Shown here: piece by piece, positions 9,847 through 20,202 of the stretch
Position numbering within the stretch: the stretch's first letter is position 1
Layout: each line of letters starts with the position of its first letter
NCBI GenBank assembly: GCA_001970955.1
Contig: MPUH01000534.1
Location: 1-47,386 of the forward strand
Length of the DNA: 47,386 nucleotides
Direction of reading: 5' to 3'
DNA from: Stentor coeruleus
Taxonomy: Eukaryota > Ciliophora > Heterotrichea > Heterotrichida > Stentoridae
Made by a program: the position numbers and the translations under genes
Notes under the pieces: generated by a model
The model's database searches: none
What the model saw: the letters and a program-made list of their open reading frames with translations, nothing else
What the model was told of the DNA's origin: nothing

Positions 9847-11874
9847 TTAATCTAACAGTTTTAATATTGAATTTTTCGTTTCTTGATGTTTATTCAATAA
9901 CTCAGCTGTAGTTTCAGGTTTAATAAAAGCTTGAGACTTATACCCAAGACATAATCCAAAAGGTCTATTTAAAAACTCAATAACTTCAATTCCAATAACA
10001 CTTTCTGGTATTAATTCATTAAACTTTTTATAATCAATATATTTGACTTTATTTCGTAGTTTATCAAATATAGATAAAATATACAAAACTATCATCCTAA
10101 ATCACTATTACTTATTGCATTCTTGATAAACTGGAGAATTTACAGGAAGACATTCAAACATAGAATAAATCTCATCAACTGTTAAGATATTATCATTTCT
10201 ATAATCATATAATTGAAATGCGATTTTTGTTTGAATAACATCTTGACTTACTTTTGTTAGTTCGTTAACTTTTCTTAAAAACCTAGCTTTAGTTAAGTTT
10301 TGCCCTTGAGAAAAATATTCATAAAGCCTTTTAGCCAAATATGGAACATCAAATCCGATAAGCCCAGGCTGTATATAAAATACAAGTTTTTCAACCATAG
10401 AGTCTTTTGTTATAACTTTTAGTTTGAGTTTTTCATTGCTTTCGAGAAATTTGAATTTTTTTAACAAACTTTCAACATCGTCTTGAGAAAATAAAGACAT
10501 AGCTGCATCAAGTTCACAAAGATAATCGTATTTTTCGTTTTTTCTAATAAAATCATGATAATCTTGGTTTAAATTCATCTGCATAACTAGTGATTCACTA
10601 TTGTGATGGGAGTGAATGGGTGTTGGAAGAAGAAGACCTTTTTCTTTTAGGAAGTTGTAGTTACATGAATAGTCGAGAAAGTCTAGGAAAATTTGAGGTC
10701 GGCCTGAGAATTTTATAAGGCAGAATTCTTTGAAGTTTAGGGTTATGTGTTTTTGGGAAATTTTTGGCTGTTTTATGAACATAGATAAGTCTCGGATTTT
10801 TTTCTTTTTTTCTTTGATTAGGCTTAGGGTACTTTTTCTACGAAGACGATAGTCAGCTGGGACTTTGCCTTCACGTTTAAGGTCGAACATTTCGTTTATG
10901 TAAGCTATATCTGAGTCGTAACAGTTTTTGGTTCGGATTTCTAGTGCTTTGTATGCATCTTTTTGATCAATAAACTTATCTTTATTAAAGTCAAAAATAT
11001 TGAAACAAAATTCAAGGTGTTTGATTTCTCCATAGTTTATAAATTTACTCATTTCATTGATATATTCTTCATATGACCCTAGCCCAAAATTAAAATATGC
11101 TGCAACAGCTTCAGCTACCTGATCAGGGTATCTATTTGCAAGGAATTTTTTAAAATCTTCATTATTGATTCTTAACTTCCCATTAGCTATACTATCATAA
11201 ATTTCTCTTAACTTCAAATTTCCTGAGACTAAAGGTTTTGCTCTTGCTATCCTTCTAAATCGATTTGCAGGTGTACTAAGTGCGGCAGAAGATGATGTTC
11301 TACTGCTACTACTATCTGATAATTTGAAATTTGTCTGAACCTTAGACTTTACAAAGCTGTGATCTTTAATAGTTCCTCTTCTAGATGACCTTGGAATATG
11401 GATTGTGTCCGAAATTCCAGAGTTCTCATCATTTGATATTTCTGTCATTATTGGCTTAGGAGTTAAAGAAGGTCTTGACAATGCTGACCTATCTGTATTT
11501 ATGCTTATTAAGCTTTTTCCTTTAAATCTTATTTTACGAAAGAGAATTTGAATACTCACAGCTTCATTTATAAAATATGAATAAAGCTTTTCATGGGTCA
11601 TTAGATTTTGAAGAAAGTTGCAAAGGAATTTACTTGGAGGCTTTTCTTTTTTTAAAACTTCTTTAGAGTTTGCATATTGAAGGTTTGAAACTTCTGGGTT
11701 ATTTATCGCTAATCTTTTTTCAGAATTCGAAGAAAGTGCTGTATCACTAAAAGTTTCTGATAGTTCTTTTATTTCTTCTAAGGAAAGTTTCTTTGATTTC
11801 CAGTTTGTGTCTTGTTTCCTATGACCTAGGCCAAAAAATTCAGAAATTTCATCTCTATCATTGCGTAGAATCAT
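9847..11874 (-). CDS. large EF-hand protein, 670 aa
   Basis: Splicing a 15-nt intron (10097-10111) joins a 588-codon ORF to a downstream 82-codon one and gives 670 aa. The middle carries a canonical-looking loop DFNKDKFIDQKD (about 290), and a second loop DYRNDNILTVDE sits near 565. Both are flanked by helices typical of calcium-binding domains. The N-terminal third is polar and Ser-rich (SSSRTSSSAALS), likely disordered. After the splice the C-terminus continues as a folded, Leu/Ile-rich segment. No enzyme domain is visible. A calcium sensor or cytoskeletal adaptor is the reasonable inference. Confidence 0.8.
10097..10111 (-). other. 15-nt intron in the large EF-hand gene
   Basis: GTAATAGTGATTTAG on the minus strand. 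It removes TAA, TAG and TGA codons and keeps the frame open for 82 more residues. Confidence 0.85.
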
Positions 11875-12520
11875 TTATATAATTAAATTACAAATAATTA
11901 AGCTGGAAATTTAACTGGAGATTGATTTTAAAGAAGGAAAGTTTATGGTTTTTGATAATTGATTTTGTGAGATTTTTATAGAATTGAATAAAAAAGTGTA
12001 TATGAAGTGTTGCTTGGGTAGATGTTGAATATTAGTTGAGTAAATTTATTATTTTATTGATAAAGTATAAGACTGTGATAAGATAATTTTTATTTAGTTT
12101 TTATGAATAATGTTATAATTGATGTTTTTTCTTAGTTTTTTTATTTGCAATCTCTATATTAATTTATTATTAGGTATATTGTGTTTAAAGAGTTGCTACA
12201 AATTCAATTTGTGTAAAACCATAGTACTTTTAAAATATAACTTTAAAATTATCATGCAATTTATATATTTTTAAACACTAAATATATAGAAATATGAATT
12301 TTTATTAAAACTATTACTCTATATTTTCTAAAGCATCATATTATGGCTAATTAAGCAAATGCCAAAATTTTCAATTTCGCATTCTATTATTCAATATTTC
12401 TCTATTTATGCATTCATAATCAATTAACCAATCTAAAAAATTCATATAAAAATATCCCAATACATATTAATATCTACCCTAAACTAACATAAATCACACA
12501 TTTTTTATTAAAAAATTAAC
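11875..12520. other. intergenic, no gene seen
   Basis: It lies between the start of the EF-hand gene and the end of the GBP gene, both minus. AT-rich; G-rich left and C-rich right. Confidence 0.6.
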
Positions 12521-14443
12521 TTAAAAAACTAAGCACTTACAAGATGCTTTCTTGCTCCCCTTCGGTCCACTTTCCTTTTTATTTAGCCTAAATATACCTT
12601 ACAATGACTTCTTAATATCCCCACTAATTTTCTGTAACATTCTTTCCAACATCTCTTGATCACTAATCTCAAGTTCTTTTTCAAGTTTCACAATCTAAAT
12701 ATCCTTTACATGTTCATCAACAATCAAATCTTTTTTTTCCTTATACTTCTCATAGAGAATATTCTGATATTCTTTTTGTTTTTCCCTCAAATCCTTTATC
12801 TCTTGTTCATAACTTTCTGCAGTATTCTGAAAGAACTTCGAATATGCTGCATGTTGACGTTTTTTAGAAAATTCAGTTATAGCTAACAATTTCCCAGGAC
12901 CTTTTGATTGATTTTCATATTCCCTCATACAACTTATCCATTCGCTTTCAAACATTGTGAAATTATCTTTATATTGCCCACAGTCAAGTTTTTTTATAAC
13001 TCCACGAAAAATCCTCTCAATTAATGCTAAATTATAAGCTTCAGAAGATGAAACATTAGATTCCAAAGTAAACTTCAAATCTTCTTGGAAAAAAATCTCA
13101 AACTCTTCAATCGCTTGTTCCTCACAAACTACATCTTTTTGTTGCATATCTCTAAGACCTTGTAATGATATATCCTTAGCATGTTGTAATTTAAATATTA
13201 ATTCACTTTCTTCATATGGCATATTTTCAATACTAATACCTCTTGATTCACTATATAATATTTTAGCTTCTTCAAGAAATAATTCATATTGTTTACGAAT
13301 AACCTCATTCCAAACTGTATGGATATTCGGCATTATTCCTTGGTTTAAACATTTTATGATTTCTTCTAATAAAGTTACAAGGTGTTGGCCGTTAATTTCG
13401 ATTTCATGGAAAAGTTTAACTGGGCATAAGTCGATGACTAGTTTTTCAAAATTTTTAAATGATTTTATGAACTTTGCACGTAAAGATTCGAGAGGGAGAC
13501 TGTTAAGATGCTCAAGGTCAGATTCGAGATCAGCTGGACGAGGTAAAGTTACACAACTACGATCTTGGAACATTTCTAAAAACCTTTCTCTGATTTGTGA
13601 GTTTTTTTCTGCATTGCGTCCATAATATTTTTTCATGTTTAGGATGTTTTCCATATACTGCTTTGGGGTGATGGAATTATCATCCTGATCAACAAGGCTT
13701 AAATGGAAATCTCTTAACACCCAAACGAACTTTGGTGCTAAAGCTATGATTCTTGATTTCACAACCTCATCCTCTTCTTCTTCATGCAAACTAAAAGATA
13801 TCATCTCAGATAAATGTGTTGCTAAAGCTAACTGGCTTATAGACTGTTCATCAATAACCCCTTTGCTATTATAAACAAACACTGAACTGATAAGTATAAG
13901 CAATGCAAAAAGCTTAGCGTCAAAACTCCCTGATTTCTCAACACTTTTACACCCTTCAGAGTCTATAAGAAGTATTAATTTTTCTTGAGTCTGCAACGGA
14001 GTAATCCAAATCCCTTGTGTACAAGCTTGGACTTTACTTCCAACTTCAAATGTATTTTTCTTAGTAAGAAGATTCATAAGTAAACTTTTTCCTGTACGAG
14101 CTGGTCCACCTATACTAACAATTCCAATTTTCTCTTTGATTCTTTTAAGATATGCTAAAGTTTCTTCACATAGTTCAATACCATCATCGGTTATACGTGC
14201 TAATTGTAAAGATTCTGATGGTATTACAGAATTAAGTGTTGGGGAATCTTCAATGAAATCTGAGGAGTTGTCAAAACTTGGAGACCTCATTGCTTTTTTC
14301 TTGATGTTGGAGTATATTGCTTTTGCTGATAATTCTTTTGGGTTAACGTGGGTTTGAACTTTTTGGTCGGATTTCGGGGATTCAGGCTCTACTATTTCTG
14401 GGACGTCATTGCTGTCGTAACTAAACTCGTGTGAGTCAGACAT
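12521..14443 (-). CDS. guanylate-binding protein (GBP)-type large GTPase with CaaX ending
   Basis: A dynamin-superfamily GTPase of the GBP/atlastin type. The spliced protein is 630 aa. G motifs: GGPARTGKS (112-120), switch CTQGIW (141-146), DSEG (161-164) and the GBP-specific RD in WVLRDF (244-245). A helical domain and coiled coil follow. Two 15-nt introns near the 3' end (12695-12709, 12588-12602) extend the protein past two apparent stops to a Lys-rich tail ending SCKCLVF. CLVF is a CaaX prenylation box with a second Cys two residues before it, as in prenylated vertebrate GBPs. Without the second splice it would end KKSL. It shares a 144-bp upstream region with a CFAP20-domain gene (plus strand). 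Confidence 0.92.
12588..12602 (-). other. 15-nt intron 2 of the GBP gene
   Basis: GTAAGGTATATTTAG on the minus strand. Removal replaces a TAA with a 21-residue tail ending in a CaaX box. Confidence 0.85.
12695..12709 (-). other. 15-nt intron 1 of the GBP gene
   Basis: GTAAAGGATATTTAG on the minus strand. It removes a TAG, and the helical coiled coil continues in frame. Confidence 0.9.
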
Positions 14444-14587
14444 TTATTGGAATATTTTATACTAGGAAGGCTAAATTTAACCTGATTTGAAGATGGTTTT
14501 ATGTGATGTGATTTAAGATAGTTAGGTGGGAAAATAGGATGTAATCTAACTGCTATGCTTATTTTTTTAGTAAGTTTTCCCATTATA

Positions 14588-15640
14588 ATGTATGAAAGTG
14601 GTAATTTCGAAGAAATAGTCGATTCACAAAGCAGGAGCTCGATTGAAGCATGCACCTTGACAGGAAAATATCAATTGATGTATGATAATATATCAAGATC
14701 GTATCTGATAAGCCTTCATTCCGCCACTTTAACTGCACCAAAATCTTCAAATAATTCTCTTGATATCACATCTTCGACTTTGATTCTACAGGTTTTTATA
14801 TTCAAAGATACACATTCTACTATAGAAATCATTGTAAGCGATACAGAAAACATCCAAAGAAAAATTATTTTAGACAGCAAGAAGAGGATATTTAAAACCC
14901 TACTTGCCACATCTTTGCCTAATTTGATATTTTTTCGAAATACATGGGTTATTTTAGCTATAGACATAGAATCACTTTTTTCTTTCTGTTTCCCAAATGC
15001 TGAATTAAAAAAAATTGACTCTATCGCCATATGGGGAACAATGTATTTACGTAAAATACTCGCTGTTAATAGATTCCTACAAGAATACACAAAAAGTTTT
15101 TTACTAATGGACCGTGTAGATGTTGCAGTACAAGAAATTGATAGGAACATGTATATAGGGTTAAAACAAACACAAAATTCTCCAGTTAAAGGATATGATT
15201 TTAAAGCAAGCCCAAGAGAAAAAAGCTTAGAAAGCTCTTTATGTTCAATGAAAAGCTTGAAAAGTGGCTATGTGAAAACCTTATGGAAAAAGTCTAAAGG
15301 GTCGTTTAACAGTCCAAGTTTAAAAAAAAACCGTGGGATCTTAGAAGAAAAACAATATAAAATCGTACCAGGGCCTTTTTCTAATCATAAACAAGTATTT
15401 TATAAGCATTCTTCAAGTTTTAAAGCCCAAAACAATATCCAAGAGTTTTATAAAGAAAAAAATGACATACACAGAAACACGCCAATTTGTTTAGAAAAAC
15501 TCAAACTCACCCCGAAACCTAATTTTTTCCAGAAAAAAAGCATTGACTTGTTACAACCTAGACATAATACACCTCCTTTTGTTAATACTCGTGAAGGGTT
15601 TGTTTATAATCAATTAGAAAAAAATTATATAAAACTTTGA
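14588..15640 (+). CDS. CFAP20-domain protein
   Basis: Residues about 5-160 match the CFAP20 fold found in CFAP20, WDR90 and CFAP20DC, which bind the inner junction of ciliary doublet or centriolar microtubules. Diagnostic runs in family order: EEIVDSQ, STLILQVFIFKD, IEIIVSDTENIQRKIIL, LPNLIFFRNTWVILAIDIES and SIAIWGTMYLRKIL. The C-terminal 190 residues are basic, Ser/Lys-rich and probably disordered. I chose ATG 14588 because the earlier in-frame ATG (14555) would add an unexpected hydrophobic leader. The stop is TGA 15638-15640. It converges on the next gene with 24 bp between stops. A ciliary role is inferred from the family. Confidence 0.85.
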   Translation: MYESGNFEEIVDSQSRSSIEACTLTGKYQLMYDNISRSYLISLHSATLTAPKSSNNSLDITSSTLILQVFIFKDTHSTIEIIVSDTENIQRKIILDSKKRIFKTLLATSLPNLIFFRNTWVILAIDIESLFSFCFPNAELKKIDSIAIWGTMYLRKILAVNRFLQEYTKSFLLMDRVDVAVQEIDRNMYIGLKQTQNSPVKGYDFKASPREKSLESSLCSMKSLKSGYVKTLWKKSKGSFNSPSLKKNRGILEEKQYKIVPGPFSNHKQVFYKHSSSFKAQNNIQEFYKEKNDIHRNTPICLEKLKLTPKPNFFQKKSIDLLQPRHNTPPFVNTREGFVYNQLEKNYIKL

Positions 15641-15664
15641 ATATATTAAAAGCTTTTTTTTGAT

Positions 15665-16240
15665 TTAATTTTTTTTTTTACTTTTATGCTTTTGAGGTAT
15701 TGGTTTTAATAAAACATGATGAATAGCATAATAGATGAAGATAATACTTATGAGAATTACAGATATTATGTAATAAGGACTTGCGTTAAAAAGAGGAGGG
15801 GTATTTTTGTTGAGGTCAGATTTTTCTTTGGATTCAAGTTTTTTGAGTTTTTCAAGATTTTTTATATCATTGATTTCTTGTCTAAGGGATATATGATCTT
15901 GATTAGATTTAAAGATACCTTCTTTGTATGAAGAGGTGTCGATGTTGATGAGATTTTCAAGGATTTCGGTGATGATTATGTTATTGGCTTGGCTTAGAAG
16001 ATTTTCAGCTGTTTCTAAAGAGATTTCTTTGTAGCATTTTAATACCATGTCTGCTGTGTAGTAGTCTTTGACGAGTTTAGGGGTTTTGAATTTGTTGAAA
16101 AATAGGTCGAGGGCTTCTGGATTGACTAAGAGTTTTTGTTTGGCCAGAGCGATACAAGCGTTTATTTTTTCAGATTTGTTTTCTTGTGGGAATTCTAACG
16201 CAGTTATCAGTACTGAGTATAAAATCAACACTAGAACCAT
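15665..16240 (-). CDS. unknown type I membrane protein, ER-like C-terminus
   Basis: 191 aa. The first 16 residues (MVLVLILYSVLITALE) form a signal peptide. A Lys/Glu-rich helical lumenal part follows, then one membrane segment (about 153-176, YIISVILISIIFIYYAI) and a basic cytosolic tail ending KSKKKN. The last four residues, KKKN, fit the KKxx ER-retrieval signal. Taken together this suggests an ER resident single-pass protein. No family recognised. Its start lies next to the WD40 remnant at 16371. Confidence 0.75.
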   Translation of the reverse strand: MVLVLILYSVLITALEFPQENKSEKINACIALAKQKLLVNPEALDLFFNKFKTPKLVKDYYTADMVLKCYKEISLETAENLLSQANNIIITEILENLINIDTSSYKEGIFKSNQDHISLRQEINDIKNLEKLKKLESKEKSDLNKNTPPLFNASPYYIISVILISIIFIYYAIHHVLLKPIPQKHKSKKKN

Positions 16241-16370
16241 TATTTTATAAATTTTATTTCTATTTAGATATGAAATATAAGTATATTAAGAATGAAATTT
16301 AATAAAATAGTAAGATTAATAATAGAGTTTTAACACATAAGTATTTAAAGCAAACCTTGCAATAAATTAT

Positions 16371-16824
16371 AATAAATCTATTCTATCTGCATGTCATGAT
16401 AAAACAATAAAATTTTCAAGTTTTAAAGATTATACTTATGTTTATGCTTTTGGGAAACACATAGATAAAATCTCTTGTATTGCAATATCACAAAATAACT
16501 ATTTTATATTTCTGGATCCTGAGATACAACTCTTAAAGTTTATAATCTGCAAAAATTTCCAAAAATAGCACAACATTTGGTTATAATAAATTTTACTATT
16601 AGCGATAAAAGCTCAGCTGTAAATGAATCTAATGATAAATCTATTATAATTTATGACATAAGTAATAAAAATAAAAAACTTAAGCTTAATGTCATAAAAA
16701 TGTAGTTTTAGGTGTAACCTTTTCAAGATACTCACAATTTTTAATATCAGTTTCTGCAGATAAAAGCGTAAGAGTTTAGGATATAAAACAGGAATTAATA
16801 AATACAACTGGGAAATCTTTTTGA
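16371..16824 (+). pseudogene. WD40-repeat gene remnant
   Basis: Three WD40-like blade ends are legible but broken. ILSACHDKTIKF reads from 16371. After a frameshift near 16500 comes SGS-stop-DTTLKVYNLQ, with TGA 520-522 of the 16 kb block (16520-16522) where Trp is expected. After a further shift near 16700 comes LISVSADKSVRV-stop-DI, with TAG 16777-16779 again replacing Trp. Reading both stops as Trp is unlikely because TGA ends other genes here, and the frameshifts are not explained by 15-nt introns. It fills most of the space between 16240 and 16958. Confidence 0.75.
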
Positions 16825-16957
16825 TGAATAAAAAATAACAAATAAGATTACTAGTTAACTTATATAGTTTTTAATAATAATCCTTTAAAGCACATAATCA
16901 TACTTATAAAATACTATAAATATATTCAAGTTATCAGAGTTAAAATGGAACTTAATA

Positions 16958-17872
16958 ATGTGTTTTCAGCGGCCTAGAAAAAAATATGAAACCCCTAGTA
17001 TTCACTTACAAATCCAACTTATTGATACTTCCCGCAATCTTCCTTCAGATTTTGCCATGAGATTAGTAGAAAGAGAAATGTCCTTAGAAAAATCATGTGA
17101 AAAGTCAATCATAGAAGATCTAATAAAGCTTTATTCATTAGCGATAGAGCATTACTCTATAAAAAATGATGAAAAAGTTAAAGATTATCAAATAAGAATG
17201 CAAAAAATGCTAAGGCGACCTGATGTACTAAATGCTTTTTCAGTAAATCAAGAGAAATATGATGAGGTTAAAAATTTAAATAGATTAGAAGAAAAAGAAA
17301 AAGAAAAACCGGTTGAATCCCAACCTGACCCTCAAGAAGACTATGAAGAAGGTTTATCTCAGCCTGAAATCATAATAACAGAAGAGCAAATAGAATGCCA
17401 AGCTGAAGATGCTGTAAAAAGCAAAGAAATCTCTGATAGAGAACTTGGAGACAAGCTTTTAGACTGTATGAAATCCCAAGAAAACGATCTAGCTTTAAGA
17501 CTAAATCGAAGAAAATCAACTCGGCCATCTTCAATGAATAGCATATTAGATATTCCAATCTTAGATACAGAAACATCAAGAAACATGTCTCTTGATGTCC
17601 CTAATGAAAATTTCGAAACTCATATACAAGAGATAATGGAAAGGCATATAAACGAGAAATCTGAAAAAATAGCTGAAATTACTGTAAAATACAATGCTGA
17701 AATAAATGCTATGGAAGACTGTGGGATGATGGCAATGGTCATAGCACAGATGAAAAGCAACATGAAACAAGAAATCGATGACATAAGCAAAGAATACGAC
17801 GAAAAACGGAAAATCGAAATCAAAAAATTCAGAGAAGACTATTTAACAAATAGAGGTAAGTCAATGAGTTAA
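16958..17872 (+). CDS. unknown coiled-coil protein, 304 aa
   Basis: Single exon. Residues 15-90 are helical and look folded, with LPSDFAMRLVEREMSLEKSC and IIEDLIKLYSLAIEHY. An acidic, Glu/Pro-rich middle (about 105-145) is likely disordered. The C-terminal third (about 205-300) is a charged coiled coil with Met-rich stretch MMAMVIAQMKSNM. No signal peptide, membrane segment or enzyme motif. It converges with the next gene, 43 bp between stops. Function unknown. Confidence 0.75.
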   Translation: MCFQRPRKKYETPSIHLQIQLIDTSRNLPSDFAMRLVEREMSLEKSCEKSIIEDLIKLYSLAIEHYSIKNDEKVKDYQIRMQKMLRRPDVLNAFSVNQEKYDEVKNLNRLEEKEKEKPVESQPDPQEDYEEGLSQPEIIITEEQIECQAEDAVKSKEISDRELGDKLLDCMKSQENDLALRLNRRKSTRPSSMNSILDIPILDTETSRNMSLDVPNENFETHIQEIMERHINEKSEKIAEITVKYNAEINAMEDCGMMAMVIAQMKSNMKQEIDDISKEYDEKRKIEIKKFREDYLTNRGKSMS

Positions 17873-17915
17873 ACTCATAATACAGTTTTTAATTGTATGA
17901 TTATATATATTAGCT

Positions 17916-18620
17916 TTAGTTTAGACCTTTGAATTTAACTTTTTTAGGCTTTTTTTCATAGTTTTCAGCACTTATGTCGAATTTTACTAGACTTAAATCG
18001 TCTATATAATATGTACTACCTGGACCTTCTATTGTATCTCCTGAACATCTTATTGAGTCAATTCTCCTTTCAGTGTCGATATTAGAAGCTTCAATTTTAA
18101 TATACATTAAGTTTTTTGATGGGGAGTTTTTTTGAATTATTTGCTCTGTTTGAGAAAAAACATACAAAAGCTGATGTTTTATGTCTTTTCTTAATAGCTC
18201 GAGTTTGTTTTGGAAAATTTCTCGGGATTTTATTATAAGGTTCATACCTTTGTCTAGTTCAGAAATCGGGGGTTCTTGGATTTTGTCTTTTTTATATAGA
18301 TTTTCATGATTTTCGTTATGCTTATTTAACTGAGTCGTTTCTTTGATTGGATTTTCGGTGCTGTTTGATAAAAAATTGTACTGGTCGTTGTTAGATGAAA
18401 TGTTGTAGTTGTGGGAAAATTTCTGACCTTGATTCTTGACAGAATTTGGTATGGTTTTTGAAATGGGTTTTAAATTATTTTTATCTTGTTGATTTAGGAT
18501 TTGTGTTAAAGAGGGGTCAAATCCAGTTATTGAAGCTAATGATATTGTTGGCAACTCTTCGGAAACTGTACGGCTGATTAAGGGTAGGGCTGAAGGCATT
18601 CTTCGATGTTTTGATGACAT
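17916..18620 (-). CDS. unknown low-complexity protein, 234 aa
   Basis: Single exon. The N-terminal half is polar, rich in Asn, Ser and Gln, and probably disordered. A helical stretch follows (about 120-165, with EIFQNKLELLRKDIKHQLL), then a short beta-like C-terminal part with IKIEASNIDTERRIDSI and a basic end KKPKKVKFKG. No recognised family. Confidence 0.65.
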   Translation of the reverse strand: MSSKHRRMPSALPLISRTVSEELPTISLASITGFDPSLTQILNQQDKNNLKPISKTIPNSVKNQGQKFSHNYNISSNNDQYNFLSNSTENPIKETTQLNKHNENHENLYKKDKIQEPPISELDKGMNLIIKSREIFQNKLELLRKDIKHQLLYVFSQTEQIIQKNSPSKNLMYIKIEASNIDTERRIDSIRCSGDTIEGPGSTYYIDDLSLVKFDISAENYEKKPKKVKFKGLN

Positions 18621-19104
18621 ATTTTGATTTATAAAGTTAAGATGTTAAATGAGGAAATTAGGATTGGGTTTAGATGATGCTATATGAAACTATGGAGATG
18701 GAAGAAGAGAAATTATGATTTTTAGTAGTTTGGCTTGAGGATTAGTGTGTGATAAGGGTATTTAATTTGAGGGGCTCGGGCTTTGAACTTTTTATGGAGT
18801 TGGAGTTTTTTTAGTTAATTATAGCCCATGATTATAGCCCATGATTATTACCTCCTATTAACAACTATAAATTATAAAACTATCATCTCTACAAACCAAA
18901 TAAAGTTACCTAAAAAACTCAACAATATCAAAAATATCACACATAAAACCTCATATTAGCCAATAATAAAAAAGTCTAAAAATATTAAATATTTAAAAAT
19001 CCGATATTCAGTCTTAAAAAGCCTACCAACCTTATATAAAATATACATCAGCCTCAAATTTATACACATCTATTTTAAATTCAAAAAAAAAAACTAATAT
19101 TATA
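18621..19104. other. divergent intergenic region with a short tandem repeat
   Basis: It lies between two divergent genes. G-rich to about 18800, then C-rich. The 13-nt unit ATTATAGCCCATG occurs twice in tandem at 18818-18843, with a partial third copy. Confidence 0.7.
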
Positions 19105-20163
19105 ATGGAAAACAAACAGGGCATACTTGATAATCCATACTCACAAAACCAAACACCCAATCTTTCTTCAATAAGAAACCTTGAAAATTCAGTTTTTATC
19201 AATACTAAGCACATATACCAGAAAGTAAAAATCCAAATCCCACAAAATCCACACGTATTACTTATCCGAAGACCAGGTCATGATCCTATTTTAGATAGTT
19301 TATTTGAGCAAACTATCAAATTATTAATTTCTAAAGACTGTAATGTATATACTGAAATGAAAATCTTAGATGGAAACCAAACAAATTTATTTATAAAAGA
19401 GCAAAATATAAACAAAATTCAATTGGTCATAACCTTAGGTGGTGATGGTACAGTTATATGGGCAGTAAATTTATTTGATGGCAAAACAGTCCCCCCGATT
19501 CTAGCTTTTAACATGGGTTCACTTGGTTTTATAGCAAAATACCCAGCATCAAGTATTATAGAAGTCATAAATACAGTCCTTGAATCTGAAAATATATTTA
19601 TTGACTTACATTCTAAACTAACTTATACAATTTATGAAGGTGAAAATATATTAACAGGTACTTGTATTAATGAAGTCTGTATAGATCGTGGTATTAATGG
19701 AAGTCTTATTGAACTTGAAGTTTATTTAAATGATGAATATTGTACAGTAGCAATTGGAGATGGGCTTCTTATTGCAACACCCAATGGATCAACAGCTTAT
19801 TCTTTATCAGCAGGTGGTTCAATAGTCCATTGTGCAATTCCTTCTATACTTATCACTCCTATATGTCCACACAGTTTATCTTTTAGACCTATTATTGTTC
19901 CTGATTCAGTTATTATAAAATTAAAAGTTCCAGAAGACTCAAGATATTTACCTTGGTTTAATATTGACGGGTTAAATAAACGTAAAATCAGTCTTGGTGC
20001 AGTTATTGAAATAAGACTATCTGAGTTTTGTATTCCATGTAATTTATAATTAGATGTTGCACTTGACGATGGATACTCAAACTGGATTGGTAGACTTCGT
20101 GATATCCTAGGCTGGAACAATCGCCAACGACAAAAATCACTAAAAAACCCATCCACGCTCTAA
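19105..20163 (+). CDS. NADK: NAD kinase
   Basis: Phosphorylates NAD to NADP with ATP. Splicing one 15-nt intron (20039-20053) gives 347 aa. Visible motifs are GGDGT (112-116), FNMGSLGFI, the NE/D-type turn in CINEVCIDRG, and TPNGSTAYSLSAGG, all typical of the NADK family. The spliced exon adds the eukaryotic C-terminus DWIGRLRD-like NWIGRLRDILGWN, which the unspliced frame lacks. No transit peptide is obvious, so a cytosolic enzyme is the simplest reading. It converges on centrin with 39 bp between stops. Confidence 0.96.
20039..20053 (+). other. 15-nt intron in NADK
   Basis: GTAATTTATAATTAG. Removal brings the conserved C-terminal WIGRLRD block into frame. Confidence 0.96.
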
Positions 20164-20202
20164 GAAAATTTTATTTCAAACTAGTAACCTAAGTAAATTA
20201 AC

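Noticed and set aside
16520-16779. Reassigned stop codons (TGA and TAG read as Trp), as UGA is in Blepharisma
   Set aside because: TGA and TAG both end intact genes here, conserved genes use TGG for Trp, and the region also has frameshifts.
18818-18848. 13-nt tandem repeat as a regulatory element
   Set aside because: Only two and a bit copies, no relation to a known motif; recorded as part of the intergenic entry only.
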